Assembly: GCA_025927935.1 (NCBI GenBank)
Contig: JAICKM010000147.1
Location: 1-11,590 of the forward strand
Source of the DNA: Chloroflexia bacterium
Lineage (GTDB): Bacteria; Chloroflexota; Chloroflexia; QHBQ01; JADMIH01
Direction of reading: 5' to 3'
Length of the DNA stretch: 11,590 nucleotides
Made by a program: the position numbers and the translations under genes. Shown here one piece after another: positions 6,836 to 11,590 of the stretch. The notes under the pieces are model-generated. The model made no database searches and was not told the origin of the DNA. It saw only the letters and a program-made list of their open reading frames with translations. Every line of letters begins with the position of its first letter. Position 1 is the first letter of the stretch.

Positions 6836-9382
6836 CTACGCCGGCTCCTGGCGGAGGAACGCACCCGTAAACGAGGCCGGCGCCTGGGCCACCGCTTCCG
6901 GCGTGCCTTCGGCGATGAGTTGGCCTCCGGCCTCGCCGCCTTCGGGGCCAAGATCGATGATCCAGTCGGCGGCGCGGATGAGGTCGAGGTTGTGCTCGAC
7001 CACGACGACGGTGTTGCCGGCATCGACCAGGCGTTGCAGGACGGACAGCAGCCGCGCGGTATCGGCCATGTGCAGGCCGGTGGTCGGCTCGTCGAGTAGA
7101 TAGAGCGTTCGCCCGCCGGCCCGGCGGCCCAACTCCTTCGCCAGCTTGACGCGCTGCGCTTCCCCGCCGGAGAGCGTCGTCGCCGGTTGGCCCAGTTGCA
7201 GGTAGCCGAGGCCCACATCGACCATGAGTGCCAGCCGGGACGCGGCGGCGGGCACGTCCTGGAAGAGCGCCAGCGCCTCCTCAATCGTCATCTCCAGCAC
7301 GCCGGCTATGTCGTGGCCGCGATACTGGACCGCCAGCACGTCGCGCTTGAACCGCCGCCCCCGGCACGCCGGGCAGCGCACCTGCACGTCGGGCAGGAAA
7401 TGCATCTCCATCATTAGGACGCCCGCGCCCTCGCAGCGGTCGCAGCGGCCGCCCGGCACGTTGAACGAAAAGTGGCGGGCCGACAGCCCGCGCCGGCGCG
7501 CCTCCGGCGTGGCGGCAAAGGCGTCGCGGATCGGCCCGAAGGCGTCCGTATAGGTCGCGGCGTTCGACCGCGCCGTGCGCGCCAGGGCGGTCTGGTCCAG
7601 CGTCACCACGGTGTCCAGGTACTCCCAGCCTTCGATAGCATCATGTTCGCCGGGCGGGTCGCTCGCCTCATGAAAGTGCCGCCGCGCTGCCCGATCCAGG
7701 ATGTCGAAGATCAACGACGACTTGCCGGAGCCGGACACGCCCGTGACCGCGACGAGCGTTTCGAGCGGCAAGCCAACCGTGAGATTCTTCAGGTTATGCG
7801 CCCGCGCCCCCCGAATGACCAACCGCCGCTCGTGCCCCGACCGCCGCTTTTCGGGTCGCGGGACGGCGGCGTGCCCTGATAGATACTGCCCAGTGATCGA
7901 GTCCGCCTGGGCGGCCACCTCGTCGGGCGATCCGGCGGCGACGACCCGCCCGCCGTACTTGCCCGCGCCGGGGCCAATGTCGATCAAATAGTTCGCCTGG
8001 CGCATCATCTCCAGGTCGTGCTCGACCACAAGCACGGTGTTGCCGAGATCACGCAGATCGCGCAGTACCTTGACCAGCCGCCCCGTATCGCGCGGGTGCA
8101 GGCCGATGGTCGGCTCGTCCAGGATGTAGAGCACGCCCGTCAGGCCCGAACCGAGCAACGCGGCCAGGCGCAGGCGCTGCGCCTCCCCGGCGGACAGCGT
8201 CGGCGCCGCGCGTTCCAGCGTCAGGTAGCCGGCGCCCACATCCACCAGGCGCCGCACCCGTTCCCGCAGGTCGGCGACAACCGGTTCGGCGATGCGCCAC
8301 TCATCCGGCGCCATGCCGTCGCGTAGCCCGGCGATCCACTCGGCCAGCCGGTCCAGCGGCAGGTGGGAGACGGCGATGATGTCCTGGCCCGCCACCGTCA
8401 CCGCCCGGCTTTCCGGCCGCAAACGGGTGCCCTGGCAATCGGGGCAGGTCTGCTCGAACACGTACTGCTCCATCTTTTCGCGGTAGCCCGCGTCGCCCAC
8501 ATGCTCGCCGTACCGGCGCAGCAGGCTAGTGGCGACTCCTTCAAACCGGCCCTGCCGCAGGGTCGGCGGCGGCGGCGTGTGCGGGAAGTGCCGGCGGAAA
8601 GGAGCGCTCTCGACCCCGTGGAACAGCAGGTCGCGCTGGACCGGCCCCAATTCCTTGACCGGCAGGGCCGGGTCGAACACGAACCCGTAATGCGCGCCCG
8701 CCGCCCGCAGCGCCGCGGCATAGCGCGGGATAATGATCGGGTCCCAGCCGTAGACCGCGCCCTGCTCGATGCTGCGCTCCCCGTCCACCAACTGCTCGAC
8801 GCGCGCCTCATGCACGACGCCCAGCCCGGTGCAGGTCGGGCACGCCCCGGCGGGTTTGTTGAACGAGAAATGGGCCATGATCAGGTCGGGCACCAGCGTG
8901 CCGCAGTTGGGGCAGGGGTAGGTGTCGCCGTCCTCCGGCGCCTGGTCCGCGCCCGTCTCCCCGGCGTCGTCGTCCCAGCCCTCGGCTTCGACATCCTGCG
9001 CCGGGGGGATGTCGGCGCCGCAGGCCGGGCAGGGCCGGTGGCCGAGCCGGGCAAAGAGCACGCGCAGGTAGGTGAACACCTCCGTGACCGTGCCCACGGT
9101 CGAGCGCGGGCTGCGGTTGGTGCTGTGTTGATCGACGCTGATGGCCGGTGACATGCCGACGATGGCGTCCACCTGCGGCTTGCTCAACCCGAACGTGACA
9201 AACCCAAGCGATCCGAGAAATTGCCGATGGCTCTCCTTGAAGAGCGTGTCAAAAGCCAGGGTCGATTTGCCCGACCCCGACAGGCCAGTCAAGACCACCA
9301 GTTGGTTTCGCGGGATGCTGAGCGTGATGTTCTTGAGATTATGGAGCCGCGCGCCTTTGATCGTGATGGCATTCTGGTCCAA
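6836..9382 (-). CDS. uvrA: Class II UvrA-like ABC ATPase (UvrA2), lacking the UvrB-binding domain
   Basis: An 848-residue tandem ABC ATPase of the UvrA excinuclease family (E. coli UvrA is 940). Seen in order: Walker A 33-40 (GLSGSGKS), SPAISVDQHSTNRSPRSTVGT (78-98), zinc module C157/C160/C181/C184, CPDC (313-316), signature LSAGE (396-400, Gly to Ala against the usual LSGGE), Walker B ILDEP with Asp422/Glu423, His455; then Walker A 548-555, zinc finger C647/C650/C670/C673, LSGGE (737-741), LLDEP with Asp764/Glu765, His797. Between C121 and C157 there are only about 35 acidic residues, where canonical UvrA has the roughly 115-residue UvrB-binding domain. This marks it as UvrA2-type, a group linked to DNA-damage and intercalating-drug tolerance. 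The start is TTG at 9382 with AGGAGG six bases upstream; no in-frame ATG fits. Transcribed alone, divergent from the acetyltransferase. The UvrA family is certain; independence from UvrB is inferred. Confidence 0.95.
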   Translation of the reverse strand: MDQNAITIKGARLHNLKNITLSIPRNQLVVLTGLSGSGKSTLAFDTLFKESHRQFLGSLGFVTFGLSKPQVDAIVGMSPAISVDQHSTNRSPRSTVGTVTEVFTYLRVLFARLGHRPCPACGADIPPAQDVEAEGWDDDAGETGADQAPEDGDTYPCPNCGTLVPDLIMAHFSFNKPAGACPTCTGLGVVHEARVEQLVDGERSIEQGAVYGWDPIIIPRYAAALRAAGAHYGFVFDPALPVKELGPVQRDLLFHGVESAPFRRHFPHTPPPPTLRQGRFEGVATSLLRRYGEHVGDAGYREKMEQYVFEQTCPDCQGTRLRPESRAVTVAGQDIIAVSHLPLDRLAEWIAGLRDGMAPDEWRIAEPVVADLRERVRRLVDVGAGYLTLERAAPTLSAGEAQRLRLAALLGSGLTGVLYILDEPTIGLHPRDTGRLVKVLRDLRDLGNTVLVVEHDLEMMRQANYLIDIGPGAGKYGGRVVAAGSPDEVAAQADSITGQYLSGHAAVPRPEKRRSGHERRLVIRGARAHNLKNLTVGLPLETLVAVTGVSGSGKSSLIFDILDRAARRHFHEASDPPGEHDAIEGWEYLDTVVTLDQTALARTARSNAATYTDAFGPIRDAFAATPEARRRGLSARHFSFNVPGGRCDRCEGAGVLMMEMHFLPDVQVRCPACRGRRFKRDVLAVQYRGHDIAGVLEMTIEEALALFQDVPAAASRLALMVDVGLGYLQLGQPATTLSGGEAQRVKLAKELGRRAGGRTLYLLDEPTTGLHMADTARLLSVLQRLVDAGNTVVVVEHNLDLIRAADWIIDLGPEGGEAGGQLIAEGTPEAVAQAPASFTGAFLRQEPA

Positions 9383-9388
9383 TATGGC

Positions 9389-9394
9389 CCTCCT
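9389..9394 (-). promoter_or_regulatory. Shine-Dalgarno site that fixes the TTG start of uvrA
   Basis: AGGAGG on the minus strand, six bases before the TTG at 9380-9382. The only nearby ATG upstream (about 9401) is out of frame, so this site decides for the TTG start. Confidence 0.85.
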
Positions 9395-9425
9395 GTCTCA
9401 TGAGGCGATTAAAAGTGGGGATTTG

Positions 9426-9455
9426 ATTATACTCGCCGCCCAAACGACAGGGCAA
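9426..9455 (-). promoter_or_regulatory. Predicted sigma-70 promoter of uvrA
   Basis: A perfect TATAAT (9426-9431) lies 18 bases after TTGCCC (9450-9455, 4/6 match) on the minus strand. Transcription would start near 9419, giving a leader of about 37 bases before the TTG start. I saw no clear LexA/SOS operator palindrome beside it. No comparably good promoter is visible for the divergent acetyltransferase gene. Confidence 0.65.
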
Positions 9456-9607
9456 CCGACCGCAGGGGTAGATCGCCCTACGGAGAAAGTCGCAGTTTCC
9501 GCACACCCCTATCGGTGGCGCGCGGGTTGCAGAGGACGTTACGGCTTGCGCTCCAAGCGGACTTACGAACGTGGCTTACACGCCCCGATAAGGAGGACCC
9601 GATCCCG

Positions 9608-10192
9608 ATGAGCAACGAGCACCCGGATGCGAACGACAACCGCAGCATGCGCGAGCGGATGCTGGCGGGCGATCTGTACATCGCCGACGATCCCCAACTG
9701 GCCGCCGCGCTCCAACGGGCGGCTATCCTCATGCAACGCTTCAACAACAGCGATCCGGCCGACCCCGCCGCCCGGCGCGCGATCCTCCGGGAACTGGTCG
9801 GCTTCCTGGGCGAAGGCGCCGAGGTGCGCCCGCCGCTATGGTGCGATTACGGCTCCCAGATTCAGATTGGCGCGCGCACCTTCATCAACTACGGCGCGGT
9901 GTTGCTCGATGTCGCGCCGATCACTATCGGCGAGGATGTGCAGGTCGGGCCGAACGTCCAGTTTCTGACCCCGACGCACCCGGTGGCGCCGGAACCGCGC
10001 CGCGCGAAATGGGAAGCCGCCCAGCCGATCACCATCGGCAACAACGTCTGGCTGGGCGGCGGGGCGATCATCCTGCCGGGGGTCAGCATCGGCGAGAACA
10101 CGGTGGTGGGCGCGGGCGCCGTAGTGACAAAGGACCTGCCCGCCAACGTGGTTGCCGTGGGCAATCCGGCTTGCGTGATCCGGGAGTTGTAA
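9608..10192 (+). CDS. Maltose/galactoside-type sugar O-acetyltransferase (left-handed beta-helix)
   Basis: A 194-residue acetyl-CoA-dependent O-acetyltransferase of the LacA/Maa family, cytoplasmic and probably trimeric. The N-terminal Mac domain is present (SMRERMLAGDLYIADDPQLA at 13-32; RFNNSDPADPAARRAIL at 44-60). It is followed by hexapeptide repeats forming the left-handed beta-helix (ITIGEDVQVGPNVQF at 105-119; ITIGNNVWLGGGAIILPGVS at 141-160; IGENTVVGAGAVVTKDLPAN at 161-180; then VVAVGNPACVIREL). The catalytic His is His124 in TPTHPVAPEPR, matching His115 of E. coli LacA. Length fits the family. The start at 9608 is chosen because AGGAGG (9591-9596) lies 11 bases upstream and family homology begins right after it; the frame is open back to 9515 but the extra residues look non-coding. 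The natural acceptor sugar is unknown. It is convergent with the DUF190-CBS gene across only 18 bases. Confidence 0.93.
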   Translation: MSNEHPDANDNRSMRERMLAGDLYIADDPQLAAALQRAAILMQRFNNSDPADPAARRAILRELVGFLGEGAEVRPPLWCDYGSQIQIGARTFINYGAVLLDVAPITIGEDVQVGPNVQFLTPTHPVAPEPRRAKWEAAQPITIGNNVWLGGGAIILPGVSIGENTVVGAGAVVTKDLPANVVAVGNPACVIREL

Positions 10193-10210
10193 CTATCGCG
10201 CCGGGCGCGC

Positions 10211-11569
10211 TCAAGCAGACGCGACGCCGGGGGGCAGCAGCGCCTGGAGCAGGCGGGCGCGGTTGGCGATGCCCAGCAGGCGCCCCTCGGCGTCCACCAC
10301 GGGCAGCACTTTCACCTCGCGCGACAGCATCAGGTCGATGGCGGCGGGAATGGGCATTTCGAGCGGGGCCGTCACCACCGGCTGGGTCATCACGTCGCGC
10401 GCCATGCCGGGACTGGTCGCGGCCAGCGGCGGCTGCGCGCTGGACCCCAGCAGCGACAGCCCTTCGCGCAGCATTTCCAGCAGCCCGTGGCGGGCGGGCG
10501 TACCCACCCGGCCCACCAGGTCGGCGTCGGTGATGATGCCCACCACGTGGCGGCGCTCGGCGTTGTCGATGACCACCACCCGGCGCGCGCCGCCGCTGCC
10601 GACCAGCCGATCCACGACGGCGGGCAGCGGCGTATCCGCCGTGACGGTGGGCACCTCCGTGAGCATCACCTCGCCCAGCGTGCGCCCCTGCGCGGGCAGC
10701 GGCGCGGCGCCGGCGGCCCCGCCCGGCGGCGCCACATGGCTGGCCGCCTTCAGAATATCGAGCCGCCCCACGATGCCCAGCAACCGCCGCTCGCGATCCA
10801 CCACCGGCAGGCGCTTGACGCCCTGCTGGACCATCTGCTGGGCGGCGTCGCGCACGGTGGCATCCGGCCCGATCACGGCCTCCGGGCGGCGGCCCATCAC
10901 ATCGCGCGCCGTTTTGCCCCCGGCGCGCACCTCGCGCAGAAGCTCGTCCAGCCCGGCCCCGCCCTGCGCGCGCACCGCTTCCAGCACGCTGAGCCGCACG
11001 CCCAGGTCGGCCTTCTCCAGCAGATCCACGTCCGTGACCATGCCCAGCACCCGGCGCTCGGCGTCGACCACGGGCAGCGCCTTGTAGTATTTGTTGAGCA
11101 ACAGCGGCAGCAGGTCGGCGACCGGCGTATCCGGCGTCACCGTCACCACGTTGGTCTCCATGATCTGGCGCAGGCGTAAATGATCGCCGTGGACCGCGCG
11201 CCGGTCGGGGTGCAGCGACCGCGCCACGGCGAGGTCCGTGACCGTGATCAGCCCGCCACCCGCGCCCACCATCTCGTCCAGGTGCGGCAGCAGCGCGGCG
11301 ATGCGGGGGGCCGTGTCCACCACCAGGATCATCACCGGCAGGTTGGGCACCACATCGACCAGGTTGTTGGTGTGGATCGTCCGTCCGGCGGCGCTATAGC
11401 CGGCCACGCCCTTCAGCACGGTCGCGCCCGCGCCGCCGTGCGCGCGCACCAGTTCGAGGATGGCCAGGTAGAGCGGCTGCCGGTGCCAGTGGTCCTGGTC
11501 GCACATATACCCGGTGAGTTGCTGCATCGCCGTCCCGGCGCCGGCGCCGGGAGTGGCCGGCGTCTCCAT
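10211..11569 (-). CDS. DUF190 (PII-like) domain fused to four CBS domains
   Basis: A 452-residue soluble protein, probably a nucleotide-sensing regulator. Residues about 15-118 are a DUF190 domain, a PII-like fold (HRQPLYLAILELVRAHGGAG, ATVLKGVAGYSAAGRTIHT, VVPNLPVMILVVD). Four CBS domains follow at about 133-186, 220-275, 297-352 and 388-443, each with the usual start (QIMETNVVTV, DVMGRRPEAV, EVMLTEVPTV, DVMTQPVVTA) and, in three of them, LPVVD before the last strand. CBS pairs (Bateman modules) commonly bind AMP, ATP, NAD or cyclic dinucleotides. The TxxD ribose-binding motif is intact in CBS1 (Thr179-Asp182) and CBS3 (Thr347-Asp350) but altered in CBS2 (Gly268, Asp271 kept) and lost in CBS4 (Asn436, Arg439). 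No membrane segment or enzyme domain is present, so the partner must be another protein. The start at 11569 follows AGGAGG by seven bases; Met15 is a weaker alternative. Domain assignment is firm, ligand unknown. Confidence 0.92.
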   Translation of the reverse strand: METPATPGAGAGTAMQQLTGYMCDQDHWHRQPLYLAILELVRAHGGAGATVLKGVAGYSAAGRTIHTNNLVDVVPNLPVMILVVDTAPRIAALLPHLDEMVGAGGGLITVTDLAVARSLHPDRRAVHGDHLRLRQIMETNVVTVTPDTPVADLLPLLLNKYYKALPVVDAERRVLGMVTDVDLLEKADLGVRLSVLEAVRAQGGAGLDELLREVRAGGKTARDVMGRRPEAVIGPDATVRDAAQQMVQQGVKRLPVVDRERRLLGIVGRLDILKAASHVAPPGGAAGAAPLPAQGRTLGEVMLTEVPTVTADTPLPAVVDRLVGSGGARRVVVIDNAERRHVVGIITDADLVGRVGTPARHGLLEMLREGLSLLGSSAQPPLAATSPGMARDVMTQPVVTAPLEMPIPAAIDLMLSREVKVLPVVDAEGRLLGIANRARLLQALLPPGVASA

Positions 11570-11576
11570 CGCACGC

Positions 11577-11582
11577 CCTCCT
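11577..11582 (-). promoter_or_regulatory. Shine-Dalgarno site of the DUF190-CBS gene
   Basis: AGGAGG on the minus strand, seven bases before the ATG at 11567-11569. It supports this start over the internal Met15 codon. The promoter lies outside the window. Confidence 0.75.
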
Positions 11583-11590
11583 ATGCCAAC

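Noticed and set aside
8363..9151. 262-codon plus-strand open frame opposite uvrA
   Set aside because: It lies wholly inside the well-conserved uvrA frame and has Arg/Gly/Ala-rich shadow composition with no ribosome site or recognisable domain.
9456..9607. Promoter for the acetyltransferase gene
   Set aside because: TTGCGC, TTGCAG and TTACGG candidates lack a -10 at suitable spacing, so I do not annotate one.
10193..10210. Hairpin CGCGCC-G-GGCGCG between the acetyltransferase and DUF190-CBS genes
   Set aside because: The loop would be a single base and no T-tract follows on either strand, so it is not a credible terminator.

Overview
The window is GC-rich, ordinary-looking bacterial chromosome with seven protein genes: one cut off by the left edge, the rest complete. 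There are no RNA genes, phage or IS genes, or CRISPR arrays that I can see. The high GC content, the short REP-like intergenic repeats (tandem CGCGAAG words and GTAGGGGCAC words) and the style of the proteins (a class II UvrA, a TerC-family membrane protein, a DUF190-CBS fusion) suggest a member of the Chloroflexota such as Anaerolineae. That is inference from memory, not a database match.

Layout from left to right. Positions 2-2140 hold the 3' two thirds of carB (carbamoyl phosphate synthase large chain), which stops just before the place where the allosteric MGS-like domain normally begins. It is followed at once by a textbook intrinsic terminator (2165-2200). On the minus strand is an MFS transporter (2239-3561). 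It shares a divergent promoter region with a plus-strand pair: a small DUF1801 protein (3839-4204) and a cytoplasmic serine beta-lactamase-like hydrolase (4258-5634). The hydrolase meets a minus-strand TerC-family integral membrane protein (5631-6407) end to end, the two stop codons overlapping. A 428-base gap (6408-6835) follows with no gene. It holds a structured terC leader, an imperfect inverted repeat with tandem CGCGAAG units, and a very strong hairpin downstream of the next gene. That gene is a class II UvrA-type ABC ATPase (6836-9382, minus strand, TTG start). It is divergent from a maltose/galactoside-type O-acetyltransferase (9608-10192, plus strand). The last gene is a DUF190 plus four-CBS-domain protein (10211-11569, minus strand).

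The genes do not form one pathway. carB is pyrimidine/arginine biosynthesis, UvrA2 is DNA damage or drug tolerance, TerC and MFS are membrane transport, and the CBS protein is probably a nucleotide-sensing regulator. I found no convincing new multi-gene system. The points most worth a second look are the CarB that lacks its regulatory domain, the DUF190-CBS4 fusion with alternating intact and degenerate nucleotide sites, the UvrA with an acidic linker in place of the UvrB-binding domain, and the repeats in the 6408-6835 gap.
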